Shown here: piece after piece, positions 16,344 through 24,913 of the stretch | How positions within the stretch are numbered: position 1 is the first letter of the stretch | How the letters are laid out: each line of letters begins with the position of its first letter | DNA from: Myxococcus dinghuensis | Lineage (GTDB): Bacteria; Myxococcota; Myxococcia; Myxococcales; Myxococcaceae | Reading direction: 5' to 3' | DNA: 64,000 nucleotides | Assembly (NCBI RefSeq): GCF_024198235.1 | Contig: NZ_JAKCFB010000022.1 | Location: 1 to 64,000 of the forward strand | Made by a program: the position numbers and the translations under genes | The notes under the pieces: model-generated | What the model saw: the letters and a program-made list of their open reading frames with translations, nothing else | Databases searched by the model: none | Told to the model about the DNA's origin: nothing

Positions 16344-16916
16344 TCAGTTCAACGAGCCGCACTCGGCGATTCGCTGCACGCGCAGCGCGGCCAGCCGTTC
16401 CAGGGGCTCGGCGGTCTCCGGGCCCTCGAGCAGCGCGACGGCGCGCGCGATGGCGTCCAGGGTGGACATCCCCGCGGGGTGCGTGGGCTCGCGCAGCCGG
16501 AGCAGCCCGGGCGGCAGCGGCGGCAGCACCAGACGCGGCAGGGTCCTGAGAACAGGGAGCCGCTGGCTCATGCGTCGGGCCTGGGACCAGCTTCCATCGA
16601 GGACCACGAGCTGCCTGGGCGGCGGGGCATCCACGGGGGCAGTGGGGCCATCCGGGAAGAGCAGCCAGGTCCCGGGCTCGGAGAGCAGCGAGGCGTCCAG
16701 GGCATCGCTCGGCGAGCCATGGGTGAGCAACGCGGAGTTGGCGAGCGCCAGCGAAGCCACACGTCCCGTGTTGCTCTTCTTGCGGATCTCCAGCGCGTGC
16801 TGGACCAGGAGGAACCGCGTCCGCGTCTCCACCCGGGGAATCTCCGTGCACAGGCACAGATGGACCGGGAGGTTGCAGCGATCACAACGGGGACGAGGGC
16901 CAGCGCGCGGAGACAT
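16344..16916 (-). CDS. DTW-domain protein, tRNA-uridine aminocarboxypropyltransferase-like
   Basis: 190 residues. The N-terminal zinc motif CDRCNLPVHLCLC (C11, C14, C21, C23), the LVVLDGSWSQARRM signature (DxSW variant of DTW) and PGLLRLREPTHP are hallmarks of the DTW family, whose TapT/TDD members transfer the aminocarboxypropyl group of SAM to uridine 47 of tRNA. ATG 16916 has AGGATG 11 bases upstream; an in-frame ATG at 16961 would add 15 residues. Divergent from the ketosynthase operon. The Ser in DxSW is an allowed variant, so activity is likely. Confidence 0.88.
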   Translation of the reverse strand: MSPRAGPRPRCDRCNLPVHLCLCTEIPRVETRTRFLLVQHALEIRKKSNTGRVASLALANSALLTHGSPSDALDASLLSEPGTWLLFPDGPTAPVDAPPPRQLVVLDGSWSQARRMSQRLPVLRTLPRLVLPPLPPGLLRLREPTHPAGMSTLDAIARAVALLEGPETAEPLERLAALRVQRIAECGSLN

Positions 16917-17213
16917 CCGGCGGCATCCTGTGTCGGGGCCCTGCGGAAGAAAAGCGCTCATTCGCGCCTGCCTGGTCGGGCGCCTCCACAGGGCGACCGA
17001 GGTTGCGCCGTCCAGACACGGCGAACCTGGCGACGGCCCGAGGAGAACGACCCGGGGCACCCTGTCCCGGCATGGAGTTCGCCAACCCGCCGCGAGCCTC
17101 CACCACGCGCCCGGGCACGCACCCGTGGCGTTCTTGAGACATGAATCACCCTTCAACATCATGCCCACCACTTCAACGCGCGCCGGGACGACGGACGCGA
17201 CAGTGGAGGCGAC
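16917..17213. other. divergent intergenic region, no gene seen
   Basis: 297 bases between the DTW gene and the ketosynthase operon. It must hold two divergent promoters. The stretch 17130-17175 is locally AT-richer and contains two CTTCAAC copies 24 bases apart, but I cannot assign a -35/-10 pair. Small frames here lack the expected codon bias. Confidence 0.4.
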
Positions 17214-18413
17214 ATGCGGGAGACGCGGGCCTGGGTGCTTCATCGGGGAGAGCGACAGCGGGAGGGTCAGGCAGTCCCGGGAGCGTTGGTCGAGGAGCCC
17301 TTCTCCTTCCCGGAGCCGGGCCCCGAAGATGTCGTGGCGGAGCCCATCTACGGCTGCTGGGAGGGCAACATGGGGCACGCGCTCCAGCGTGTCCCCGTGG
17401 ACATCTGCCGCCTGCGCCGAGAGGACAAGGTGGTGCTCGGCAACGCGGGCGTCGTCCGGGTGCTGGAGACCGGGAGCGCCGTCACGCGCGTGCGTCCCGG
17501 AGACCACTGCCTCGTCTTCTGCAACGCCGAGCCCGACGAGCACGGCTATCCCGTCAAGGTGCTGGCCTATGACGCCACCCGCACCATGGGCCTGTTGGCT
17601 CGCCAGACGCGGCTCTCCCAACACGTCCTCATCCCCCTCCCCCGTCAGGGTCGCCACTCCCTGAAGCAGTGGGCGGCCTTCTCGCTCCGCTACATCACCG
17701 CGTGGTCCAACTGGCGGCTCGCCTGGGGCTGCTTCCGCCTCCAGGTCAGCGAATCCGACTGCCCCGTCCCCTTCGTCGTCGGCTGGGGTGGCGGCGTGGC
17801 GTACGCGCAACTGCGCCTCGCCCGCTTCGCCGGCTGCCGCGTGGCCATGGTCACCTCACAGGAGGAGCGGCTGCGGCACCTGGAGTCGGTGGGCATCATT
17901 CCCATCGACCGCAGGGAGTTCCCGGACCTGCACCTCGACGCGGCCCGCTTCACCGCGGACGCCGACTACCGCCAGCGCTACACCCACTCCGAAAAGCGCT
18001 TCCTCGCGTGCGTGAAGGAAGCGGGACGTGGCCAGGACGTCTCCATCTTCCTCGACCACATCGGCGGACCGCTCCTCCAAGCCAGCCTCAAGGCCCTGGG
18101 GCGCGAAGGCGTCATCACCTCCGCTGGATGGAAGCTCGGCGCGGACCTGATGGACCTCTCGCGCTCCACCGAGTGCACGAAGCGCCACCAGCACATCAAC
18201 ACCCACTACGCGCGCTACTCCGAGGCCGTGGCCGCGGTGGGCTTCGCCGAGGAGTCGGGCTGGCTCCCCCCCGTGGATGACGAGCGCGTCTACGCCTGGG
18301 ACGAGGTCCCCCGGCTCGCCCAGGACGTCGAGGAGGGACGCGTCGCCTCATACTTCCCCCTCTACCAGGTCAACCCCGAGCAGCGCGTCCACGACTCGCG
18401 GGAGGCCGCATGA
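17214..18413 (+). CDS. zinc-binding (MDR superfamily) dehydrogenase/reductase
   Basis: 399 residues. N-terminal GroES-like part (EPIYGCWEGNMGHAL, LGNAGVVRVLETG, VRPGDHCLVF), then a Rossmann domain with VVGWGGGVAYAQLRLARFAGCRVAM (GxGGxxxxxxxxA, nucleotide binding) and IFLDHIGGPLLQASLKALGREGVI. It looks like the crotonyl-CoA carboxylase/reductase or enoyl reductase branch. It opens a seven-gene operon with two ketosynthase III genes, a carrier protein and a ligase, where it would reduce an enoyl or keto intermediate. GTGGAGG precedes the ATG. The next gene overlaps by 4 bases. The exact substrate is unknown. Confidence 0.85.
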   Translation: MRETRAWVLHRGERQREGQAVPGALVEEPFSFPEPGPEDVVAEPIYGCWEGNMGHALQRVPVDICRLRREDKVVLGNAGVVRVLETGSAVTRVRPGDHCLVFCNAEPDEHGYPVKVLAYDATRTMGLLARQTRLSQHVLIPLPRQGRHSLKQWAAFSLRYITAWSNWRLAWGCFRLQVSESDCPVPFVVGWGGGVAYAQLRLARFAGCRVAMVTSQEERLRHLESVGIIPIDRREFPDLHLDAARFTADADYRQRYTHSEKRFLACVKEAGRGQDVSIFLDHIGGPLLQASLKALGREGVITSAGWKLGADLMDLSRSTECTKRHQHINTHYARYSEAVAAVGFAEESGWLPPVDDERVYAWDEVPRLAQDVEEGRVASYFPLYQVNPEQRVHDSREAA

Positions 18414-19186
18414 GCGAGCTCGCGGAGGACCCGCTCGTCACCGCCCGGCGGAAGTTCAAGCACCAGTCCCAGTCCTTCGGCTTCACGCGCGTGCTCCTGG
18501 TGGACCTCATCACCATGACGTTCTCGCTGACACCCGCGCTGGTGGCGTGGTGGACCTTCGCCCTCTTCCTCCGCTGGAGCTGGGAGCAGGCGCTGTTCCC
18601 GCTCTGGGCCCTGCTGGCCCCCGGCGTCCTCGCGACCTCGTTCCTGGTGACGTGCTGGCTGGTGCGCCTGGGCATCCCTCGCATGCGGCCCGGGACGTAC
18701 AAGATGGAGATGTCCCGGGACTACCTGGCCTGGTTCATGACGCTGTGCCTCGGCCACTCGGTGCGCATCGCGGGGCTCCAGCCGTTCTTCTTCTCCTTCT
18801 ACCTGACCAAGTACCTCTACTGGCGCGCGATGGGTGCACGCATCGCCTACGGCGTGAACTCCTCCATCTTCGCCGTGCTCGCGGACTACCCGCTCCTGAC
18901 GGTCGGCAAGGGCTGCACCGTGGGCGCCAACGTCCTCCTCATCGGACACCTGTTCCTGGGGGACAAGGTGATGCTGGGGAACGTCACGCTCGGGGAGAAC
19001 GTCTTCGTCGGCGCGGGCGCGATGGTGGGACCGCGGACGAGCATCGGCGCGCGGAGCTGGATCGGCATGCACAACAAGCTCCTGAAGGACACCCTCCCCG
19101 AGGACTCGCGGGTGGAGAACTTCGAGTGGGAGCACTTCAACCCCGCGAATCGCGCGCAGCCCTCCACCGGGGCACGGCCCTCATGA
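18410..19186 (+). CDS. membrane protein with left-handed beta-helix acyltransferase-like domain
   Basis: 258 residues. Two or three N-terminal hydrophobic helices (about 24-95: LLVDLITMTFSLTPALVAWW, LLAPGVLATSFLVTCWLV), then hexapeptide repeats (about 150-235: VGKGCTVGANVLL, LGNVTLGENVFVGAGAMV) ending in IGMHNKL. Similar anchored domains form the tail of some non-ribosomal peptide synthetase-like and O-acetyltransferase proteins. ATGA overlaps on both sides tie it to the dehydrogenase and the first ketosynthase. It could acylate, or present an acceptor for, the acyl product at the membrane; this is inferred. Confidence 0.8.
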   Translation: MSELAEDPLVTARRKFKHQSQSFGFTRVLLVDLITMTFSLTPALVAWWTFALFLRWSWEQALFPLWALLAPGVLATSFLVTCWLVRLGIPRMRPGTYKMEMSRDYLAWFMTLCLGHSVRIAGLQPFFFSFYLTKYLYWRAMGARIAYGVNSSIFAVLADYPLLTVGKGCTVGANVLLIGHLFLGDKVMLGNVTLGENVFVGAGAMVGPRTSIGARSWIGMHNKLLKDTLPEDSRVENFEWEHFNPANRAQPSTGARPS

Positions 19187-20223
19187 ACGTCCTCGAACCC
19201 CGCCTGGGCCTCCAGGTGCTCGGCCATGGTCGCGCGCTGCCGGCCGACGGACCGGTGACGAACGCGGCGCTGCTCGCCCTGGACCCGGACCAGCAAGGCC
19301 GCGCCCCCGAGACGTTGACCGCGCTGGGGCGCAAGGTGACGGCGCGCCTGGGCTTCAGCCAGCGCTATCTCTCCCGGCGCCCTGGTGCTGCGCCCCATGA
19401 CGGCGAGGAGACGAGCGAGTCACTGGCCCTCGCGGCGGCGAGGAGCGCGCTCGGCGCACACGCGGGCCTGGAGGTCCAGGCGTTCGTCCACGGGACGACG
19501 ACGACCAGCCGCTACACCGGCTCGCAGGCCGCGGCCATCCTCGGTCGACTCGGGAGCCACGCCTCCGCGTGGGAGGTGAAGGCCGGATGCTCCGCCTCGC
19601 TGGCGAGCCTGCACCTGGCCCTGGCCCTGCTGGGCAGCGGCCACGACAACGTGCTCGTGAGCTGCGCGGAGACGCTGTCCAAGGTGATGAACCCCGCGAT
19701 GAAGGAGACGTGGTTCATCCTCGCGGACGGGGGCGCGGCCCTGTGGCTGAAGCGCGCGCCCTCGGCTCCCGACTTCGAGGTGCGCAAGTGCCTCTACGCC
19801 ACCGACGGCGCCCTCGTGGACCTGTACACCACGCCGGGCAGGCTCCCTCCGGACCGGGCCACGCTCGAAGCCGGCGGTTACGCCATGGCGGGCGACGGGA
19901 CGCGCCTGCGGGAAGAGGCCCTGCGTCGCTACCTCGAGATGCTCGGCGCGATGTTCCCGGGCGGCCGGGGCCTGAAGGACATCCGCTGGGTGGTGGCCCA
20001 TCAGATCAACCGCAAGCTCATCGAGCAGGTGCTCGAGGTGGGAGGACTCGGCGCACGCCTCGTCTGGAGCGCCGACCGCGTGGGCAACGTGGGCGGGGCC
20101 TCCGTCCTCTTCTCCCTGTCCGAGGCGCTGGAGCAGGGCCTGTTCGAGCCCGGAGACGGCGTGCTGCTGATGAGCGTGGGCGGAGGCCTGTCCTTCGCGA
20201 TGCAGCACTGGGTGAAGCGCTGA
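19183..20223 (+). CDS. ketoacyl-ACP synthase III-like enzyme 1
   Basis: 346 residues of thiolase fold with an apparently intact Cys-His-Asn triad: C136 in VKAGCSAS, H273 in VAHQINRKL, N302 in VGNVGGASV. The HQINRKL and GNVGGAS blocks are typical of KAS III. KAS III enzymes condense an acyl-CoA with malonyl-ACP or, in CerJ-like members, transfer acyl groups. It differs clearly from the second copy in this operon (21224-22249), so the two are not recent duplicates and probably do different steps. It overlaps the preceding stop and is followed after 15 bases by the carrier protein. Confidence 0.9.
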   Translation: MNVLEPRLGLQVLGHGRALPADGPVTNAALLALDPDQQGRAPETLTALGRKVTARLGFSQRYLSRRPGAAPHDGEETSESLALAAARSALGAHAGLEVQAFVHGTTTTSRYTGSQAAAILGRLGSHASAWEVKAGCSASLASLHLALALLGSGHDNVLVSCAETLSKVMNPAMKETWFILADGGAALWLKRAPSAPDFEVRKCLYATDGALVDLYTTPGRLPPDRATLEAGGYAMAGDGTRLREEALRRYLEMLGAMFPGGRGLKDIRWVVAHQINRKLIEQVLEVGGLGARLVWSADRVGNVGGASVLFSLSEALEQGLFEPGDGVLLMSVGGGLSFAMQHWVKR

Positions 20224-20238
20224 ACGCGGGAGCACGCC

Positions 20239-20475
20239 ATGGAACTCGTCGAACGCATTGGCAGGGCGCTGAGGACCGCCGGGATGGAGGACGTCCCCAC
20301 GGACACGTCGGAGCCGCTCGCCTCGTATGGAATGGACAGCCTGCTGATGGTGCTGTCGGTGGCCGCCCTGGAGAAGGAGTTCGCCTTGCGCATCTCCGGG
20401 CATGACTTCTCCGAGTCCTGCTTCGACAGCCTCGACACGCTGGCCGCGTGGCTGCGTCGTTCGGGGGCGACATGA
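20239..20475 (+). CDS. acyl carrier protein
   Basis: 78 residues, the normal ACP length, with the phosphopantetheine attachment motif YGMDSLL (Ser 34) and the helix-2/3 pattern (LEKEFALRIS, CFDSLDTLAAWL). The Leu usual before the serine is kept as Met-Asp-Ser, a common variant. The GCGGGAGCACGCC leader gives a GGAG site. It should carry the intermediates of this operon: the AMP ligase at 22246 may load it, the ketosynthases extend it and the SDR reduces them. The stop overlaps the SDR start (ATGA). Confidence 0.9.
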   Translation: MELVERIGRALRTAGMEDVPTDTSEPLASYGMDSLLMVLSVAALEKEFALRISGHDFSESCFDSLDTLAAWLRRSGAT

Positions 20476-21227
20476 GGGTCCTCGTCACCGGTGGTGGCTC
20501 CGACATCGGCTTCGCCATCGCGAAGCGCCGACTGGCCCAGGGGGACGACGTCGTCATCACCGCGTCGACCCCGGAGTCTCTGGAGCGCGCCCTGTCCCGC
20601 TACCGCGTGGAGGGACTCGACGCGAAGGGGCTCGTGCTGGACCTCGCGGCGCCAGCGCAGGGAGACGCCGCGCTCGGGGAGGTATTGGAGTCCGGGCTCC
20701 AGGGGCTCGTCCTCAACGCGTGGACCCGGCGGCCTCCGCTCCACCGCTTCCACGAGCTGCCCCAGGAGGCGCTGGACGCGGACGTCGCCGCGAACCTGAT
20801 GGGGAACGTCTGGTTGATCCGCCGGGTACTGCCCGCGATGGTCTCCGCGCGCCAGGGCCGCATCGTCCTCGTCTCGAGCGTCTCCACCGTCAACGGCACG
20901 GGCCGCTATGGCGCCTACATCCTGTGCAAGTCCGCGCTGGAAGGGCTGATGCGCAACCTCGCGGTGGACTACGGCGAGTTCAACGTCCTGTCCAACACGG
21001 TGCGCCTGGGCATCTTCAAGACGGAGCGGACGAAGAAGTACTGGTCCCGGGCCCGCTACGTGGAGCGGATGGGCGGCGTCATCCCGCAGGGCACGCTGGG
21101 CGAGCCTGGCCATGTGGGGGAAGTGCTCGACCCGCTGCTGGCCTCCCACCAGTACATCAACGGCGCGGTCCTCGACGTCACCGGTGGGCTTCCGATGTTC
21201 CGCCTGGAAGGAGTGTTGCGACCATGA
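20472..21227 (+). CDS. short-chain dehydrogenase/reductase (ketoacyl reductase-like)
   Basis: 251 residues. Cofactor motif TGGGSDIG (6-13), conserved NAW in place of NNAG, catalytic Ser in VSSVSTVNG and YxxxK in GAYILCKSA. The C-terminal VLDVTGGLPMF is the usual FabG-like closing strand. It probably reduces a carrier-bound beta-keto group using NAD(P)H. Start chosen at the ATGA overlap with the carrier protein; the stop in turn overlaps the second ketosynthase start. Confidence 0.9.
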   Translation: MRVLVTGGGSDIGFAIAKRRLAQGDDVVITASTPESLERALSRYRVEGLDAKGLVLDLAAPAQGDAALGEVLESGLQGLVLNAWTRRPPLHRFHELPQEALDADVAANLMGNVWLIRRVLPAMVSARQGRIVLVSSVSTVNGTGRYGAYILCKSALEGLMRNLAVDYGEFNVLSNTVRLGIFKTERTKKYWSRARYVERMGGVIPQGTLGEPGHVGEVLDPLLASHQYINGAVLDVTGGLPMFRLEGVLRP

Positions 21228-22249
21228 GCTTCCTGAGACCCGTGGAGCCCGTGTACCTGGTGGGGCCTCGCTCCTGGCTGCCGGAGCGGGTGGTCACCAA
21301 CCAGGACGTCCTCGACTGGATGGGAACCCGTGCCCGGCCCAGTTGGATCACCCACAGGACCGGCGTGGAGCAGCGGCGCTGGGTGGAGGACGGCCAGTCG
21401 TGCAGCGACGCGGCCGTCGCCGCGGCCTCGCGCCTGTTCGAGGACGCGAAGGTCGACCGCGCGCGCCTCGTCCAGGTGCTGCTGGCCACCGTCTCCGGGG
21501 ATTTCCCCACGCCTCCAACCTCGCCCCTGATTCTTCCCCGACTCGGACTGGAGCGGGTCGGCGTCCTGGACCTGAGCGCCGCCTGCGCGGGCTTCACCAG
21601 CGCGGTGCACGTGGGTGCGGCGCTCGCGGCCGCCACGGGCGGAGACCAGCTGGTCATCGCGGCGGACATCCGCTCCAAGTTCCTCAACCGCGAGGACCTC
21701 GCGACCACGGCCCTGTTCGGAGATGGCAGCGCGGCCTGCGTCGTCACGCGACGAGCAGAGGGCGCGCACTTCCAGCTCATCGCCAGCGAGCTGGCGGCGG
21801 ACGCCTCCATGGCCGACATCATCGCCATCCGTGCGGGTGGCTCGCGCCTGCCCCATCACCGGAACGATGACCCTTCCAAGGTCTTCCTCAAGATGGAGCA
21901 CGGCGCCACGCTCTTCATGAAGGGCGTGGAGAACATGTCCGCGGGCGCGGACGCGCTGCTGCGGCGACTGGACCTGAAGGTGTCGGACGTGGACTGGGTG
22001 GTGCCGCATCAAGCCAACCTCCACCTGATGCGGGCGGTGACCGAGCGGCTCGGGGTGGACCCGGCGCGGGTGGTGGAGACCGTGCGGTTCACCGGCAACA
22101 CCTCGGGCGCCAGCGTGGGCATCGCGCTCGCCCATCTCGTGGAGCAGCTCCCCTTGAAGCCGGGGCAGCGGGTGCTGCTCGTGTCCGCGGGGGCCGGCGG
22201 GGCGTCGGCCTGCGCGTTGCTGCACAGCCTCCAGGAGACGCCCTCATGA
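21224..22249 (+). CDS. ketoacyl-ACP synthase III-like enzyme 2 (FabH-type)
   Basis: 341 residues. C121 in SAACAGF, H262 in VPHQANLHL and N292 in TGNTSGAS give the FabH triad, and the N-terminus (VVTNQDVLDWMGT, ITHRTGVEQRRW) is classic FabH. It is closer to housekeeping FabH than the first ketosynthase of this operon. It probably performs a decarboxylative condensation priming step on the 78-residue carrier protein. Overlaps on both sides (ATGA) place it firmly in the operon. Confidence 0.92.
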   Translation: MSFLRPVEPVYLVGPRSWLPERVVTNQDVLDWMGTRARPSWITHRTGVEQRRWVEDGQSCSDAAVAAASRLFEDAKVDRARLVQVLLATVSGDFPTPPTSPLILPRLGLERVGVLDLSAACAGFTSAVHVGAALAAATGGDQLVIAADIRSKFLNREDLATTALFGDGSAACVVTRRAEGAHFQLIASELAADASMADIIAIRAGGSRLPHHRNDDPSKVFLKMEHGATLFMKGVENMSAGADALLRRLDLKVSDVDWVVPHQANLHLMRAVTERLGVDPARVVETVRFTGNTSGASVGIALAHLVEQLPLKPGQRVLLVSAGAGGASACALLHSLQETPS

Positions 22250-23622
22250 GCGACGCGCTCGCCTTCACCCGAGCCGACGGGACGGTGGCCCTCACCCTCG
22301 GCGGTCGCCCCCTCTCCTTCGAGGCGCTCCGCGAGGCCGTCGAGGCACGAAAGCACCGCCTCGGCGTGCTGCCGCCCGGCCTCGCCCTCCTGCGCGCCCA
22401 CCGGAGCCGCGAGTTCATCGCCACCTTCCTCGCCTTGTACGAAGCGGGAATCCCCACGGCGGTGCTCGCCGACGACTGGACTCCCTCGGAGGTGGCGTCG
22501 CGACGTCGGGGCCTCGGCGGCTGCTTCGAACTCGACGAGACCTTCAAGGTGTCCTGGAGGAGCGAAGAGACCGCGACGCGACATCACCCGGACACGGCCG
22601 TGGTGCTGTTCACCTCCGGCAGCACCGGCGAGCCTCGCGCCGTCCAACTCTCCCGGCGGAACATCGAGGCGAACATCGCGGCGGTCCGACGCTCGCTCGA
22701 CTTCGACGCGGCCTCGGAGCAGACGCTGTTCCTCCCCCTCTCCTACTCCTTCGGACTGCTGGGGCAGTTGCTGCCGGCACTCGCGGCGGGAGTGCCCACC
22801 ACGCTGCTCGACCACCTGGTCGAGCTGAAGGCCCGGCTCGACGACGGCCTGCTGGCGGGCATGGTCAGCGGGGTCCCCTCCCATCACGAAGCGCTGCTGC
22901 GTTTGATGGGGGCTGGAGCCTCACGGACCGAGGCCATCACCCACGTCGTCTCCGCCGGCGCGGCCTTGTCCCCCGCCCTCCGCCAGAGACTGGTGGCGGC
23001 GTTCCCCCGCGCACGCGTCTACGCCAACTACGGACAGACGGAGCTGTCGCCCCGAGCGCTGTGCCTGCGCAGCGACCACCCCGCCTTCCTGGGCCCGGCG
23101 ACGGGCCATCCCGTGGGAGGCCTGGTCGTGAGGCTCGGTCCGGACGGAGAGCTGTGGGTGCGGGGTGAGCAGGTGATGCTCGGCTATCTCGGCGACGACG
23201 CGGCCACGCGGGCCAAGGTGGAGGACGGGTGGCTGCGCACCGGAGACCTCGCGCGCATCGACGCGGACGGGTTGGTGACCCTGCTGGGACGCAATGACGA
23301 CCTGCTCAAGGTCGGTGGCGAGCGCATGAGCCCGTTCGAGATCGAGTCCGCCCTGCGCGAACTCCCCCACGTCGAGGACGCCGCCGTCTTCGGACGGGAA
23401 GATCCGCTCTATGGCACCACCCTGACCGGGATCCTCCAACTCGCTCCGGGCGCGCCCTGCCCGCTCAAGCGGGAGCTCAAGCAGGCGCTACGCGGTCGCC
23501 TTTCCGCGCACAAGGTTCCCGTCGACTTCTATCGGGCGGACCAGCTTCCCCGCTCCCGGAACGGGAAGCTGCAACGCAACCGCCTGGGGGAGCTGCTGCG
23601 CCCGGAGCTGCGCCTCGGGTGA
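22246..23622 (+). CDS. AMP-dependent acyl/aryl synthetase (adenylating ligase)
   Basis: 458 residues of ANL superfamily: A3 LFTSGSTGEPR, A5 NYGQTE, A7 WLRTGDLA, A8 GRNDDLLKVGGERM and A10 lysine in LPRSRNGKLQRN. It is shorter than typical acyl-CoA ligases because the N-terminal subdomain is reduced. It would activate a carboxylic acid as acyl-AMP and load coenzyme A or the carrier protein of this operon. Last gene of the seven-gene unit; convergent with the next gene. Confidence 0.9.
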   Translation: MSDALAFTRADGTVALTLGGRPLSFEALREAVEARKHRLGVLPPGLALLRAHRSREFIATFLALYEAGIPTAVLADDWTPSEVASRRRGLGGCFELDETFKVSWRSEETATRHHPDTAVVLFTSGSTGEPRAVQLSRRNIEANIAAVRRSLDFDAASEQTLFLPLSYSFGLLGQLLPALAAGVPTTLLDHLVELKARLDDGLLAGMVSGVPSHHEALLRLMGAGASRTEAITHVVSAGAALSPALRQRLVAAFPRARVYANYGQTELSPRALCLRSDHPAFLGPATGHPVGGLVVRLGPDGELWVRGEQVMLGYLGDDAATRAKVEDGWLRTGDLARIDADGLVTLLGRNDDLLKVGGERMSPFEIESALRELPHVEDAAVFGREDPLYGTTLTGILQLAPGAPCPLKRELKQALRGRLSAHKVPVDFYRADQLPRSRNGKLQRNRLGELLRPELRLG

Positions 23623-23643
23623 AGCGGGCCCGGACCGGCCCCC

Positions 23644-24699
23644 TCACTCCTTCTGCACGTACAGCTCACCGTTCAGGCCGATGGCCCCCGGCTGGAGAGA
23701 CCAGCCCGTGTGCTCGGGCATGAGGTAGAGCGTGCGCTTGCCGTCCGGGGTGCGCGCCGCGCCGAGGAGGAGGAAGCGCCGCGTGCGCTTCGCGCCGGCG
23801 AGCGTCAACACGTCGTGCTTCACGCTCCACGTCCCCTCGTCCGATTCGGTGGCGAACGCCATCGCGCCCGCGGGACCCGAGCCCCCCACGAACTGGTGCT
23901 GGAACGAGTGGTCCGCCTTGAAGACGTAGTCCGAGCGAGAGGTCACCGCCCGCATCGTCGTGCTTCCGGTGAAGGTGTTGACCCATTGGCCCGCGGCGCC
24001 AGAGCCGTGGGAGAAGCTCCCCACCACCTCGGAGTCCGCCACCAGGGGCAGCCCCACGGGGCTGCCACGCACGCCCTTCAAGGCGTCCTCGACCCGAACG
24101 TGAGAGGTGCCCCAGGAGTTGTCCGCCATCATGCCCTGGGCAGCGGCGACGCCTCCCGGCGAGAAGTAGCTCTGGATGAAGGCCAGCGCCTCCAGTCGCT
24201 CCCCGGCCTCGACCAGGTAGAGGCTCAGGCGGAAGCGCCGGCCATTGCCCTTGTGCAGCACCGTGGCCGAGGTGAAGTACGCGCGCGCGCCGTTCGCCAC
24301 GAAGCGCCGCATCACCAGCGGGCTCGGCTTGACGTCGTTCCAATCCGCGCCGATGCGCTCGCTCCACATCCGCGACAACTTTCCCTCGGCGTCCTCGAGC
24401 CCGGGCACGCTGCCCAGCCGGAGCAACTCCACGCCCAGCGTGTCACCCCGGTCCACCCACTCGGTGATGAAGCCTCCACCCTCGCGCTGGGACCAGCCCT
24501 GCGGTGAATCGAGCGCGAAGCCGCCGGGCTCCCCCGGGGTCCCTCCGCGCGAGACACCCACGCCTCCGCCGGAGGCGCTCGAATCGGAGCCCGAGAAGGC
24601 GCCCAGGGCCATGAGCCCCAACGAGCCGGTGCAGCACAGCGCGAAGCCGCCACCGAGTGCGACGAGAATCCAGAGAAGAGGACGACGAGGACGAGACAT
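23644..24699 (-). CDS. hypothetical membrane-anchored protein
   Basis: 351 residues. The N-terminal basic RPRRP then a hydrophobic helix (about 8-34, LLWILVALGGGFALCCTGSL), a Ser/Gly-rich linker, and a globular extracytoplasmic domain with several WGT/WVNTFTG beta motifs and a FIQSYFSPGG segment. It ends with a small beta domain (YLMPEHTGWSL...). The cysteines in ALCCTG might allow lipidation but do not form a good lipobox. ATG 24699 chosen for the signal anchor. No family recognised; likely a periplasmic domain held at the inner membrane. Confidence 0.75.
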   Translation of the reverse strand: MSRPRRPLLWILVALGGGFALCCTGSLGLMALGAFSGSDSSASGGGVGVSRGGTPGEPGGFALDSPQGWSQREGGGFITEWVDRGDTLGVELLRLGSVPGLEDAEGKLSRMWSERIGADWNDVKPSPLVMRRFVANGARAYFTSATVLHKGNGRRFRLSLYLVEAGERLEALAFIQSYFSPGGVAAAQGMMADNSWGTSHVRVEDALKGVRGSPVGLPLVADSEVVGSFSHGSGAAGQWVNTFTGSTTMRAVTSRSDYVFKADHSFQHQFVGGSGPAGAMAFATESDEGTWSVKHDVLTLAGAKRTRRFLLLGAARTPDGKRTLYLMPEHTGWSLQPGAIGLNGELYVQKE

Positions 24700-24913
24700 G
24701 GAGGAACGCGCCAGGAGGAAGAAGGTCCAGCGCCCATCCTGACACACCCCACACACCGCTCCCATCCGTGGCGGCTCGAAGGACGGCTCGGGTATCCTCG
24801 CGCCGCCTCACCGACCCGCCCTCCCCATCGAATCCGCATCGACGACCCTCCTCCTCGGGCCGAGGGCTCCTGAAGCGCGGCACCTGTCCCGTCTGCTGAC
24901 CTGGAGCACTCCC

